A stretch of DNA of 64,000 nt from CAZLYF01 sp964586835 (GCA_964586835.1 CAZPIC010000002.1:62001-126000); one strand, 5' to 3'. Positions 8,684-17,582 are shown, numbered from the stretch's first letter. Program-made: numbers and translations. The notes: generated by a model not told the origin, from the sequence alone.

Positions 8684-9757
8684 TCAAAAGCGCGGAACGT
8701 CCAGCCAGACATGGCCGCGGACCGCTGCCTCGTGGGCAATCAGTCCCGGAATGGTCAATTCCATAGCGCGATCCACATTGACCAGGGGTTCCAGGTCGTA
8801 CTCCACTGCGTCCAGAAAGGCATGGGCAGTAAAATAGTCTGAGGTCCCATGCCCTCCGAAGGCCAGTTCCTTTGGGACCTCCAGGGAAGTGCCATTGCAG
8901 TTCAGTGGGATTCCCTGCCGATCCACCCGTTCAAAAAACCGGGTTCCAATCGTGTCATACCCAGGCTCTCGCCCGCTGTCGAGCAGGCCTTCGGTACCGT
9001 AAACGCAATAGGTGACGGTATGCGGTGTTCTGGGCGTCACCTGGCTGCGCAGAATCTTGATGATGCGTCCGTGTTTTGTCTCAAACAACGCGACCTGCAT
9101 GTCAATGGAGGAAGGCCAGTGTTCCTCAAGAATGGTGTTCCGGTTTCCAAACGCGGTCGCTTTGACAATATAGTCGTCCTCCAGCAGATAGAGGAGCGGT
9201 CCCAGGCAATGGGAGCAGTAGTGGATGGGCGGGCGATACGTGCGCCAGAAGGAGGCTCCCGTGGAGGGATCCACAAGCAGATCCCGAATATCGTGGACAT
9301 ATTCAGCTTCCGCGTAATGGATCCGACCGATGTGACCGTCGTCAACCCACTTCTTCCATTGCTGGATGTAATCCAACCAGATATAGTTTTCAGCCATCAT
9401 GTACTTGGCCCTCGCACGCTTGGCCGCTTCGTAGATACGCCGGCACCCTTCCAGTGTATGGGCCGCTGTCACTTCACACAGCACATGCTTGTCCGCAGCA
9501 AGCGCCCTGACCACCTGTTCCTCGTGAAAAGGGATCGGGGTTCCCACGATGACAGCATCAATGTCGCTTTCAAGAAAAGCGTCGTAATCGGTAAAAAGAT
9601 GGCTGCTGTCCAGCTGCAGGGTGGCTGCTGCATCATCCAGCTGCGCCTCATCCACGTCGCACAGGGCAGTAATTTCTGATCGCTTCCCCTGCCCAAAAGC
9701 CTCTACATACGCGCTGCCCCGTCTGATGCCAACTACGCCGATTTTTAACCTCTCCAT
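8684..9757 (-). CDS. Gfo/Idh/MocA-family oxidoreductase (downstream copy)
   Basis: A 357-residue NAD(P)-dependent sugar or inositol dehydrogenase family member. The N-terminal Rossmann fold begins KIGVVGIRRGSAYVEAF, and the family EKP-like region appears as HVLCEVTAAHTLEGC. The C-terminal domain has DLLVDPSTGASFWRTYRPP and GGHGTSDYFTAHAFLDAVE. The ATG at 9757 is preferred over one at 9763 because AAGGAGG is properly spaced from it. It is a clear tandem paralogue of the next gene upstream, sharing long identical blocks across the whole length. Such enzymes oxidise or reduce sugar carbons during catabolism; the substrate is unknown. Confidence 0.9.
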   Translation of the reverse strand: MERLKIGVVGIRRGSAYVEAFGQGKRSEITALCDVDEAQLDDAAATLQLDSSHLFTDYDAFLESDIDAVIVGTPIPFHEEQVVRALAADKHVLCEVTAAHTLEGCRRIYEAAKRARAKYMMAENYIWLDYIQQWKKWVDDGHIGRIHYAEAEYVHDIRDLLVDPSTGASFWRTYRPPIHYCSHCLGPLLYLLEDDYIVKATAFGNRNTILEEHWPSSIDMQVALFETKHGRIIKILRSQVTPRTPHTVTYCVYGTEGLLDSGREPGYDTIGTRFFERVDRQGIPLNCNGTSLEVPKELAFGGHGTSDYFTAHAFLDAVEYDLEPLVNVDRAMELTIPGLIAHEAAVRGHVWLDVPRF

Positions 9758-9786
9758 GGTCATCCTCCTTGTCCTCCCTGCCCGGG

Positions 9787-10857
9787 CTAGAAATGCGGCA
9801 CGTCCAGCCAGACGTTGCCTCTCACTGCCGCTTCATGCGCAATGATCCCCGGAAGCGTCCATTCCATGGCGCGGTCTACGTCGATCGGCGGCTTTGTGTC
9901 AAACTCGATGCAATCAAGAAAGGCTTCGGACAGGTAGTAGTCGGAGGTACCATGCCCGCCCTTGGCGTAATCCGGCGCGTCCAGTCTGGTCTGGTAACAG
10001 TTCATCGGCACGGTTTCCGCGTCGAATCCCTCGAAATACCTGTGTCCAATCACTTCGGCTCCAGTGCGGTCATTTTCCAGAAAACCCCTGGTGCCATACA
10101 CGCTGTAGTAGACGCAGTGAGGTTCCGGTCTTGGCGTCACTTGGCTACGGCAGACCTTGATCCCACGCCCCTCCTTGGTCTCAAACAACGCCACCTGCAT
10201 ATCGATGGTGGAAGGCCAGTGTTCAGGTAGAATCGTGTTTCTGCTCCCGCTGGCTGTTGCCTTGACAATGTAATCATCGCCCATCAGGAAAAGAAGCGGC
10301 CCCAAACAGTGCGTGCAGTAGTGAATCGGTGGTCGATAGGTCCGCCAGAACGTCTCTCCGGACGATGTGTCGACCAGAAGGTCACGGATGTCGTGCACAT
10401 ACTCGCCTTCCGCATAATGGATACGGCCTATCCGACCCGCATCTATAGATCGTTTCCATTCCTGGATAAAGTGAAAATACACATAATTCTCCGCCAGCAT
10501 GTACTTGGCCTTGACGGTCCTGGCTGTTTCATAAATCTGCGCACATCCCTCCACGGTGTTCGCGGCAGTCACCTCGCTGAGGACGTGTCTGCCGGCCTTC
10601 AGAGCCTTTGTGACCTGCTCCGCGTGAAAAGGGATGGGGGTTCCCACGACAACGATGTCCAGATCGTGCGCAAGAAAAGCGTCGTAATCCGTATACAGCT
10701 GATCATCCCGAAGCCTATTTTCCCGCGCAGCCTCCTCCAGCCGTGCAGCATCCAGATCACACACGGCGTTGATCAGGGTTCGCCTGCTGCGCGCATAAGC
10801 CTTCATATACGAGCCTCCACGGCTTGCGCCAACAATGCCAACCTTCAGTCGGTCCAT
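9787..10857 (-). CDS. Gfo/Idh/MocA-family oxidoreductase (upstream copy)
   Basis: A 356-residue paralogue of the gene 29 bases downstream. The Rossmann fold begins KVGIVGASRGGSYMKAY; HVLSEVTAANTVEGC and GGHGTSDYYLSEAFLDCIE match the other copy. AGGAGGA sits close upstream of the ATG at 10857, so the longer open frame reaching 11136 is not used. It is the first gene of the minus-strand sugar locus. The pair probably arose by duplication and may act on successive intermediates or on different epimers (inference). Confidence 0.9.
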   Translation of the reverse strand: MDRLKVGIVGASRGGSYMKAYARSRRTLINAVCDLDAARLEEAARENRLRDDQLYTDYDAFLAHDLDIVVVGTPIPFHAEQVTKALKAGRHVLSEVTAANTVEGCAQIYETARTVKAKYMLAENYVYFHFIQEWKRSIDAGRIGRIHYAEGEYVHDIRDLLVDTSSGETFWRTYRPPIHYCTHCLGPLLFLMGDDYIVKATASGSRNTILPEHWPSTIDMQVALFETKEGRGIKVCRSQVTPRPEPHCVYYSVYGTRGFLENDRTGAEVIGHRYFEGFDAETVPMNCYQTRLDAPDYAKGGHGTSDYYLSEAFLDCIEFDTKPPIDVDRAMEWTLPGIIAHEAAVRGNVWLDVPHF

Positions 10858-11249
10858 AGCCTCCTCCTGTCTGTGCCCGACCCGCGGCGCCGGTCCGGGG
10901 CTGTTCTGTTTCGCAGCCGGCGTCCGCCGTCGCGCTCCTTTGACAGGATACACCTGGAGCACCTGTGGGCGCATAAGGATATTTGGGAGATATGGCACGT
11001 CTTCACAGAGAATACCGGGCGCCGCGTCTGCCCTCCGGGCAAGGTATAAAGATACGCCGCGCAATGCGATTATTTGTACATCGCCTTCTTTCCCGCAGCA
11101 TCTTCCACTCCCCCGCGTGACGTCGTTTCCCTTCATTGACGGGCCTTGGCGCAGAATGATAAGATCGCGACGGAGCCACAGGCTTCTTTCTCATCTCCCC
11201 TTTCCTCACTTTGAGGGAAGGTACAGAAAATGTATTCGGAGGTCTTCGC
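10858..11249. other. Divergent intergenic region
   Basis: This 392-bp region separates the minus-strand oxidoreductase from the plus-strand ECF gene. It holds the plus-strand promoter listed at 11136. I looked for a riboswitch upstream of the ECF S component, since vitamin transporters often have one, and recognised none. No convincing minus-strand promoter stands out; TATACC near 11048 lacks a good partner. Confidence 0.45.
11136..11165 (+). promoter_or_regulatory. Sigma-A-type promoter for the ECF gene cluster
   Basis: The -35 box TTGACG (11136-11141) and -10 box TAAGAT (11160-11165) are separated by 18 bases, about 85 bases upstream of the ECF S-component start. Confidence 0.65.
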
Positions 11250-11783
11250 ATGAAAAAGTACAGCACGGCGCGGATGGCGCTCTCGGCGATGTTCCTGGCG
11301 CTCGGCCTTGTGCTTCCCTTTCTGACAGGCCAGGTGCCCGAAATCGGCAGCCGCCTTCTTCCCATGCATCTCCCGGCCCTCCTCTGCGGTTTCATCTGCG
11401 GCTTCAGATGGGGACTTCCGGTCGGCCTGCTCCTGCCCCTTGTACGTTCCCTTCTCTTTGGCGCACCTCCCATGCCGAACGCGGTGCCCATGGCCTTTGA
11501 GCTTGCTGCCTATGGCGCTGTTGCAGGCTTTCTGTATGAGCGTCTTGCTGGCCGCCCCGCGCGGTCTATCGTCTCCCTTGTCGTGGCGATGCTGGTGGGG
11601 CGCGTCGTATGGGGCCTTGCCAGCCTGATCCTCTATCGATTCATCAGCGGGAGCTTCACTTTGGCGATCTTTTGGACCGCTGGCTTTATCAATGCAGTGC
11701 CGGGCATCCTCCTCCAACTCGTCCTGATCCCCGCCCTTCTTCTCGCCCTTGAGCGTGCCAGGCTCATCCCGCTGAAGAATTAA
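11250..11783 (+). CDS. ECF transporter S component (substrate-binding membrane subunit)
   Basis: A 177-residue very hydrophobic protein with about five or six membrane segments. The N-terminal STARMALSAMFLALGLVLPF and the HLPALLCGFICGFRWG segment are typical of ECF-type micronutrient transporters. S components bind a vitamin or similar compound and associate with a shared energising module (EcfA, EcfA', EcfT) usually encoded elsewhere. The ATG at 11250 has GGAGG seven bases upstream. The substrate cannot be read from the sequence. Its placement directly before two ATP-grasp ligases suggests a shared role in a small-molecule pathway (inference). Confidence 0.85.
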   Translation: MKKYSTARMALSAMFLALGLVLPFLTGQVPEIGSRLLPMHLPALLCGFICGFRWGLPVGLLLPLVRSLLFGAPPMPNAVPMAFELAAYGAVAGFLYERLAGRPARSIVSLVVAMLVGRVVWGLASLILYRFISGSFTLAIFWTAGFINAVPGILLQLVLIPALLLALERARLIPLKN

Positions 11784-11843
11784 ACCCAAGGCTTTTCGCC
11801 CTCCAGTGACCCTGGCAACCTTTGCCGGAATGCGAGGAACCCC

Positions 11844-12704
11844 ACGGAACACGCACTTCTTGTCGTCAACGCCTTTTTGAACACGCCCTCCTTCGTTGAA
11901 ATCCGCGAGGCGCTCTCGGCGTCGGCAAGACGCCAGGGCTATGCGCTCGCTGTGGTAACGAACGCAGATTTCACCTCCTCGGCTTCTCTTGAAAACCTGC
12001 CGCAAAAAGGCATCTTCTGGGACAAGGACACAAGGCTGGCTGCCCTGCTTGAGCACCGGGGAATGCGCCTTTTCAACAGCGCCAAGGCTATCGCGCTGTG
12101 TGATGACAAAGCACTCAGCTACCTGGCCCTTCTGGGTACCGGTGTTCCCTTGCCCAGGACCCTCCTGTGTCCGATAAGTTATCCCGGCATCGGGTATGCG
12201 AGCGCAGCCTTCCTTCCAAGCGTAGCGGATGAACTCTCTCTCCCTTTTGTAATCAAAGAGGTATACGGCTCTTTCGGAAAACAGGTATATCTTGCCCGAA
12301 CGCTGAAAGAAGCGGCAGAGATCCTTGAGAGAACGGCTCCTGCTCCGCTTCTCTTCCAGGAATTCATCAAGGAGAGTGCCGGCCGGGACCTGCGTGTCTA
12401 TGTCGTCGGACAGAGGGTCTGTGGCGCCATGCTGCGTGAAAATACCGAGGGGGATTTTCGTGCAAATGCTGCTTTAGGCTCAAAGACCCAGGCTTATGCC
12501 CTTTCTGCGGAAGAGGAGAGGGTGGCTCTCGACACCTCTCGACTGCTTGGGCTTGATTTCGCAGGCGTTGATCTGTTGATGAGCAGCAGCGGTCCGCTTG
12601 TATGCGAAGTCAATTCAAACGCCCATTTCAGGGCGTTGAGGGCGGTCACAGGGATGGATCCCTCCGATGCGATCATCGCGCTGCTCAAAGAGGCGTCGGT
12701 ATGA
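11844..12704 (+). CDS. RimK-like ATP-grasp ligase, first of a tandem pair (apparent ACG start)
   Basis: A roughly 286-residue ATP-grasp enzyme. Visible features are the N-terminal LLVVNAFLNTPSFVEI fold, an ATP-binding segment LPFVIKEVYGSFGKQVYLA with a conserved Lys, DLRVYVVGQRV, and the Mg-binding end DLLMSSSGPLVCEVNSN. Such enzymes join a carboxylate to an amine using ATP. The only ordinary in-frame start (TTG at 11877) would delete the conserved first strand. The codon at 11844 is ACG, with GAGGA close upstream, and family-like sequence begins exactly there. This is either a rare ACG start or an ATG-to-ACG change. The stop overlaps the next gene as ATGA. Substrate unknown. Confidence 0.82.
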   Translation, partial: TEHALLVVNAFLNTPSFVEIREALSASARRQGYALAVVTNADFTSSASLENLPQKGIFWDKDTRLAALLEHRGMRLFNSAKAIALCDDKALSYLALLGTGVPLPRTLLCPISYPGIGYASAAFLPSVADELSLPFVIKEVYGSFGKQVYLARTLKEAAEILERTAPAPLLFQEFIKESAGRDLRVYVVGQRVCGAMLRENTEGDFRANAALGSKTQAYALSAEEERVALDTSRLLGLDFAGVDLLMSSSGPLVCEVNSNAHFRALRAVTGMDPSDAIIALLKEASV

Positions 12705-13555
12705 CCGGCTGGCTTGTCTACGATGCGGGGAATGTCAAGCGCAACAGGTTCTATATCGATAAGTGGATGGACGCCGCACGCAGGCATGGGATCCGTCTTA
12801 AACTGCTCCTCACTGGTAGCCTGGCCTTCGGCATCTGCAAAGGAAAAGCTTTTCTCCATGGGGGCAAGGAGTGCCCGCAGCCCGATTTTGTCGTGATGCG
12901 TGCTCAGCGTCTCCTCCTTTCCCAGCATCTGGAAACGATGGGGGTGCCGGTCTTCAACAACGCAAGGGTGGCGGATATCTGTAACGACAAACGAAAGACG
13001 CACCTTTGTCTCAGCGGTCTGGTTCCAATGATGGATACCGCCTTTATCGAGCAGGACGCCTTTGTTTGTCCTTTCCCGTTTCCAGTGGTCGTCAAGGCGG
13101 CTCATGGCTACGGGGGAAGGCAGGTGTACCTGGCCAGCGATGAAGCGCAATACCTGCAGGCCCTGTCAGCCCTCGCTCCTGATGCGGCGGCGGTACAGCC
13201 GCTGTGTGATGAGCCCGGACGGGATCTTAGGCTTTACGTGCTTGGCGATCGGGTCATTCGGGCCATGTTGCGTCACTCCACCAGTGACTTTAGAAGCAAT
13301 GTGGGACAGGGGGGCAGCTTCACCCCCTGTCGTCCGGATACGACCGTACTTCAGCACCTGGGGCGCATTTTACCGCTGTTTCGCTTCGGGCTTGTCGGTG
13401 TGGACTTTCTCTTTCACCAGGGAGAGCCTGTCTTTAACGAAATCGAGGACGTCGTGGGCTCCCGGATGCTGTATGCGCAGGGTGATATCGATATTGCTGC
13501 CGAATACCTTGACTTCATCCGAGAAACTGTGGCGGGTGGCGCCTGGCCGGTATAA
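12701..13555 (+). CDS. RimK-like ATP-grasp ligase, second of the tandem pair
   Basis: A 284-residue paralogue of the preceding gene. It starts MTGWLVYDAGNVKRN and carries the ATP-grasp elements FPVVVKAAHGYGGRQVYLA, DLRLYVLGDRVIRAM and the metal-binding VGVDFLFHQGEPVFNEIED. Glu and Asn ligands appear in slightly altered form compared with the first copy (FNEIEDV against CEVNSNA). The ATG at 12701 overlaps the previous stop codon as ATGA, so the two are translationally coupled and may act together, possibly as a heterodimer or on successive steps. General relatives include RimK-type glutamate ligases; I cannot assign a substrate. Confidence 0.85.
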   Translation: MTGWLVYDAGNVKRNRFYIDKWMDAARRHGIRLKLLLTGSLAFGICKGKAFLHGGKECPQPDFVVMRAQRLLLSQHLETMGVPVFNNARVADICNDKRKTHLCLSGLVPMMDTAFIEQDAFVCPFPFPVVVKAAHGYGGRQVYLASDEAQYLQALSALAPDAAAVQPLCDEPGRDLRLYVLGDRVIRAMLRHSTSDFRSNVGQGGSFTPCRPDTTVLQHLGRILPLFRFGLVGVDFLFHQGEPVFNEIEDVVGSRMLYAQGDIDIAAEYLDFIRETVAGGAWPV

Positions 13556-13635
13556 ATCGGCTCCGACGAAATCGTCCCGCTCTCATCGCTTGAAATCCAG
13601 AAACCAGGCCTGTGCCAGCCGGTTTTGTCGACTGC

Positions 13636-13664
13636 TTGCGAGGCAGCCGCGCTGACGGTATAAT
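13636..13664 (+). promoter_or_regulatory. Consensus promoter upstream of the Smr-domain gene
   Basis: The -35 box TTGCGA (13636-13641), a 17-base spacer and a perfect TATAAT -10 (13659-13664) lie 56 bases upstream of the 13720 start. Confidence 0.75.
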
Positions 13665-13719
13665 GCCCTCGAGGAGCCGGCAGTCTTTGCCGCCAACGCT
13701 TCAGAGGTGGGATCCCGGC

Positions 13720-13953
13720 ATGGAGATAGACCTTCACCAGATGACCGTACAGCAGGCCAGAGCTGCCGTCCAGGCAGCTCTTAACCGGGTGACATCTGCA
13801 GATTACCGGCTCCGGGTCATCCACGGCTACCGGGGAGGCAATGCGCTGAAGGAAATGCTTCACGAGGATTTTATTGGTCACCCAAAGGTCCTGCGTTTCG
13901 AGGGAACCCTGAACCGGGGTGAAACGATCCTGGTACTACGCGAGTATTTCTAA
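13720..13953 (+). CDS. Small Smr (MutS2 C-terminal-like) domain protein
   Basis: A 77-residue protein consisting of almost only an Smr domain. The family signatures are EIDLHQMTVQQARAAV at the start and LRVIHGYRGGNALKEML in the middle, equivalent to the DLHG and HGxGxxxL motifs. Smr domains are nucleic-acid nucleases or binders found in MutS2 and in stand-alone proteins. The ATG at 13720 has AGAGGTGGG upstream and its own strong promoter. The first motif reads DLHQ rather than DLHG. Role unknown beyond the domain; it is probably co-transcribed with the CotH-like gene 25 bases downstream. Confidence 0.82.
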   Translation: MEIDLHQMTVQQARAAVQAALNRVTSADYRLRVIHGYRGGNALKEMLHEDFIGHPKVLRFEGTLNRGETILVLREYF

Positions 13954-13978
13954 ACCCAGACCATCTGCAAGGAGAGGC

Positions 13979-16900
13979 ATGTCCGCTACACAAAGATCCC
14001 GGATCAAACGCGGCAAGAGACGTGACAAACGAACACTGCTTTTGTTGTTATTACTGGTTCCACTCACCCTCCTGATTCTGGGATCACCGTCTGAGCCTCT
14101 GAAAAAGGCGCTCAATATCAGCGCTGACGGCTCTGTGCTGTTTGAGCATGAGGGCCTGGTCATCAGCGAGGTCATGTCTGTAAACGCCTCCGCTCTCCCC
14201 GACGAAAACGGGAACTTCCCCGACTGGCTTGAGCTCTGGAACAGCACAGAATCGGAGATGAACCTCGAGGGAATCTCTCTGTCCAACCGTTCAGACAAGG
14301 CCAAATTTATCTTTCCAGACTTTGTCCTTCCCGCCGACGGCAGGGTTTTGATCTACTGCGACAAGACCAATGCCAGCATTGCAGGCAGCCCTTTTCATGC
14401 CAAATTTAAGCTGTCCTCTCTTGGCTGCGCTGCCTTTGTATTCGATCCTTCCGGGTTTTTGCTCAACCATGTGGTGGTGCCGACCCTCAATGCCAATGAC
14501 TCCTACAGCTTGATGGAAGACGGAAGCTTTGAGATTGTCGACTACTATTCCCCCGGTTACCCCAATACGCCGGAGGGGCACGGGCAGTACATGGAGCGCT
14601 ATACGCTCCGTGAGGGCACGCTTCTCATCAACGAACTGATCGCCGCGCCCCGTTCGGGCTTCAGAGATGAAGATGGGGACCTGTCTGATTGGATCGAACT
14701 TTACAATGCGGGAACAGAATCCATCGATCTTAGCAACTACGCGCTGAGCGACAATGAGCTTCGCCCGATCAAATGGGTTTTTCCCGAAGGCTCCTGGATC
14801 GCGCCTGGCGGTTACTACCTGGTGTTCTGTTCAGGAAAAAACAAGGCCGATCCCTCCGCCTTCCCCCACAGCAACTTTTCCATTGCGGCCGAAGGCGAGA
14901 CCATTACCCTCAGCAGCCTCCAGGGGAACCTGATAGATCGGGTCACGTTCAGCCTCTTACCGGCAGATCACAGCTACGGGCGCGATCCGCAGACCGGGAC
15001 CTGGCAGGTGTTCGCCATCCCAACCCCGGGAGCGCCCAATAATGCAGATGGCATGGGGCTTGCGGACCGCTATCTGAGGGCATTAAACGAGACAGGTGTA
15101 TATGTCTCTGAGCTCATGAGCAGCAACAATCAGACGGAGCCTGTCCCTGGCGAGTCTCCCTGTGACTGGGTGGAGTTGTACAACAGCTCCGATCAGGTCG
15201 TCGACCTTTCCGGTTTTGGCCTCAGCGACAGCATCTCCTGGCCCAGGCGGTGGCGGTTTCCCGCAGGCGTCTCCATCTGGCCCGGTGAATACAAAATTGT
15301 CATGCTGGACAAGAGCCTGACACCGGGGACAAACGCAGCTGCCCTGCACGCCTCCTTCGCACTCAAGCGCGCAGGGGGCGAGGTAATGACGCTTTCCAAC
15401 CCCGAAGGGAGGGTCCTTGACCGGATTGTACTGCCTGAGATTCCCGGCAACATATCCTACGGCAGGACCATCGGCCGGGATGGTTTTTTTTATTATGACG
15501 TCCCAACGCCGGGAAGTGCCAATGGAATCGGTTTTCTGGGTTTTTCAAACAAACCCATTCTCTCACACCCCGGGGGACTCTATGGCGACAACATCCTCCT
15601 GACCCTGTCGGGTCCCGAAACAGCGCAGCTTCGTTATACAATCGATGGCTCCATCCCCACTCTAAACAACAGCACAGAATATCAGGGGCCCATTGAACTG
15701 AGCAACACCTGCGTCATCCGCGCGCGCTCCTTTGAGCCGGGCCTCCAGCCCTCCGAGACGGTAACAGCAACCTATGTGTTGAAAACCTACTATACCCTCC
15801 CCGTCGTCTGTCTGACGACGGACCCGGACGAGCTGTGGAACCCACAAACGGGCATGTATGCTGCCGGCGAAGGCATCGACGTGAGGCAGTACGAGAAAAT
15901 CCCCTTTAAGAACCCCTCACCAGTCTACCGGCTCCATGGCAAAAAGCATAGGCCCGGCTTTGCTGAGATGTTTGACAGTGATAGCGGCGAAACCTTCCTC
16001 AGCCAAGGCGTAACCTTTGGGCTCATCGGGCAGTATTCACTGGATATGCCTCAAAAATCCTTCAAAGTTTCAGCCCGCGGTATCTACGGGAACAAGACCT
16101 TTGAGGCTAAGCTATTTGAGGATCGGCCCTTTGAGGAGTACAGATCCTTTGTACTGCGTGTCAGCGGAAACGACTGCGTCTGGACACGCATGGTCGATGG
16201 GGTACAGTCCCGGCTGGTGGATAAGCTTAACACAGACGTCATCCATCAGGCATGGCGCCCGGTCATTGTCTATTTGAATGGTCAGTACTGGGGTCACTAC
16301 AACCTCAGGGAGCGGGTCAGCCGCTACTTTGTCGCCCAACACGAAGGAATCCCGATGTCTGAAGCTGACAACATGACGATCCTAGAGGGCAACGGGTTTT
16401 CCTACTACGGGTCACCTGCCGAATATAAAGAGCTTGTCGAGAAAGCCAAAACCCTTTCCCCCGGAAAGAACCCGGAAGACCTGGAATACCTCACCGACCG
16501 CATTGACATCGACAACTACTTTGACTATATGATCCTTGAAGCATTCTTTGCCAACACGGATACCGGAAACATCCGGTTTTACAAGCTGCCGGGCGGCAAA
16601 TGGCGGTGGATCCTCTTTGACCTCGACTATGGGCTCTTCAATTCTACCACTAACGGTATCAAGGTCATTCTCAACCCGAAAGGGACCGGCGTGAACCATG
16701 CGATCAGTAACGTTCTTATCCGAAAAATCCTTGAGAACAGCGACATGCAGGACAAATTTCTTCGTCGGTTTGGCGAGATCTTCAGGGCTCTGACGACTCC
16801 CGTCATGCTTGCCCAGATCGATGAGTGCTACGCGCTGCTTGAACCTGAGATGCCCATGCACTTTGAGCGCTGGGCCTCCCTGAACTTAAAGAGCATCTCT

Positions 16901-17089
16901 TCCGATCAGCCGCAGACTGTCGACGGCTGCCTGCGTTACTGGAATACGCGCGTGGACCGCCTGCGTAATGTCGTCAGGAAACGCCCCACCTTCTGTTATG
17001 ACCAGGTCAAGGATTGGTTCTCCCTCTCAGATGCACAGATGGGCGCCTACTTTGGCCCTCGTCCCGAACTCCCCCCTGACGCCATATAA
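13979..17089 (+). CDS. Membrane-anchored lamin-tail/CotH-kinase protein
   Basis: A protein of about 1036 residues. A basic N-terminus and one membrane span (TLLLLLLLVPLTLLILG) anchor it, leaving the rest outside the cell. Three lamin-tail domains follow: GLVISEVMSVNAS, TLLINELIAAPRSGF and GVYVSELMSSNNQTE each open one. Then comes a chitobiase-like Fn3-associated segment (QLRYTIDGSIPTLNNSTEY). The C-terminal half is a CotH-kinase domain, with IDIDNYFDYMILEAFFAN and WRWILFDLDYGLF supplying the likely catalytic acidic residues. CotH kinases phosphorylate secreted or spore-surface proteins (family knowledge). Start chosen from AAGGAGAGG before the ATG. Substrate and surface role are unknown. Confidence 0.88.
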   Translation: MSATQRSRIKRGKRRDKRTLLLLLLLVPLTLLILGSPSEPLKKALNISADGSVLFEHEGLVISEVMSVNASALPDENGNFPDWLELWNSTESEMNLEGISLSNRSDKAKFIFPDFVLPADGRVLIYCDKTNASIAGSPFHAKFKLSSLGCAAFVFDPSGFLLNHVVVPTLNANDSYSLMEDGSFEIVDYYSPGYPNTPEGHGQYMERYTLREGTLLINELIAAPRSGFRDEDGDLSDWIELYNAGTESIDLSNYALSDNELRPIKWVFPEGSWIAPGGYYLVFCSGKNKADPSAFPHSNFSIAAEGETITLSSLQGNLIDRVTFSLLPADHSYGRDPQTGTWQVFAIPTPGAPNNADGMGLADRYLRALNETGVYVSELMSSNNQTEPVPGESPCDWVELYNSSDQVVDLSGFGLSDSISWPRRWRFPAGVSIWPGEYKIVMLDKSLTPGTNAAALHASFALKRAGGEVMTLSNPEGRVLDRIVLPEIPGNISYGRTIGRDGFFYYDVPTPGSANGIGFLGFSNKPILSHPGGLYGDNILLTLSGPETAQLRYTIDGSIPTLNNSTEYQGPIELSNTCVIRARSFEPGLQPSETVTATYVLKTYYTLPVVCLTTDPDELWNPQTGMYAAGEGIDVRQYEKIPFKNPSPVYRLHGKKHRPGFAEMFDSDSGETFLSQGVTFGLIGQYSLDMPQKSFKVSARGIYGNKTFEAKLFEDRPFEEYRSFVLRVSGNDCVWTRMVDGVQSRLVDKLNTDVIHQAWRPVIVYLNGQYWGHYNLRERVSRYFVAQHEGIPMSEADNMTILEGNGFSYYGSPAEYKELVEKAKTLSPGKNPEDLEYLTDRIDIDNYFDYMILEAFFANTDTGNIRFYKLPGGKWRWILFDLDYGLFNSTTNGIKVILNPKGTGVNHAISNVLIRKILENSDMQDKFLRRFGEIFRALTTPVMLAQIDECYALLEPEMPMHFERWASLNLKSISSDQPQTVDGCLRYWNTRVDRLRNVVRKRPTFCYDQVKDWFSLSDAQMGAYFGPRPELPPDAI

Positions 17090-17204
17090 CCCGACAGCTC
17101 CCACTGTTCCTTGGCGGCGCAGGCCGTAGCTGTCATAAATGCCTCACGCTGAGCCTTCAAAGCCCGAAATCCAACGCTGGCAAAGATACAGGAGGGCGTA
17201 CAGG

Positions 17205-17582
17205 ATGATCGACAAAAAACTTTTGGAAGTCCTCTCCACCCCGCCGGACGCTGCCCTGACGATCGTGACGCAGGGCGCGGAGGGACCGCATGCTGTCAAT
17301 ACCTGGAATAGCTATGTGTTGGTCTGTGACGAAGGAAAGCTTTGGATCCCGGCAGGTCGCATGCACAAAACTGAGGCAAACATCCGACACAACGACAGGG
17401 TGTTGCTCACCATCTCAAACAGGGAGGTCATGGGAAAAACCTACAGGGGCACCGGTTTCCTCGTCAAAGGCAAGGCATGCTTTGGCATGGAAGGGGAGGA
17501 AGCTGACAGGGTCCGGCAGCGCTTCCCCTGGGCAAGGGCTGTCCTCGCCATCACGGTCCTCTCCTCCGAACAGACCCTGTAA
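17205..17582 (+). CDS. Pyridoxamine 5'-phosphate oxidase-like FMN-binding split-barrel protein
   Basis: A 125-residue protein of the flavin-reductase/PNPOx-like split-barrel fold. LLEVLSTPPDAALTIVTQG, AVNTWNSYVLVCDEGKLWIP and VLLTISNREVMGKTYRGTGF match the strands that form the FMN site. Small members bind flavin or F420 or are redox enzymes without an assigned substrate. The ATG at 17205 has AGGAGG nine bases upstream; the frame is open 22 codons further but lacks a good ribosome site there. It follows the CotH-like gene after about 115 bases and could belong to the same transcript. Confidence 0.75.
   Translation: MIDKKLLEVLSTPPDAALTIVTQGAEGPHAVNTWNSYVLVCDEGKLWIPAGRMHKTEANIRHNDRVLLTISNREVMGKTYRGTGFLVKGKACFGMEGEEADRVRQRFPWARAVLAITVLSSEQTL

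Noticed and set aside
11133..12056. A 307-codon minus-strand frame opposite the ECF and ATP-grasp genes
   Set aside because: Antisense to two supported genes, highly charged and without family features.
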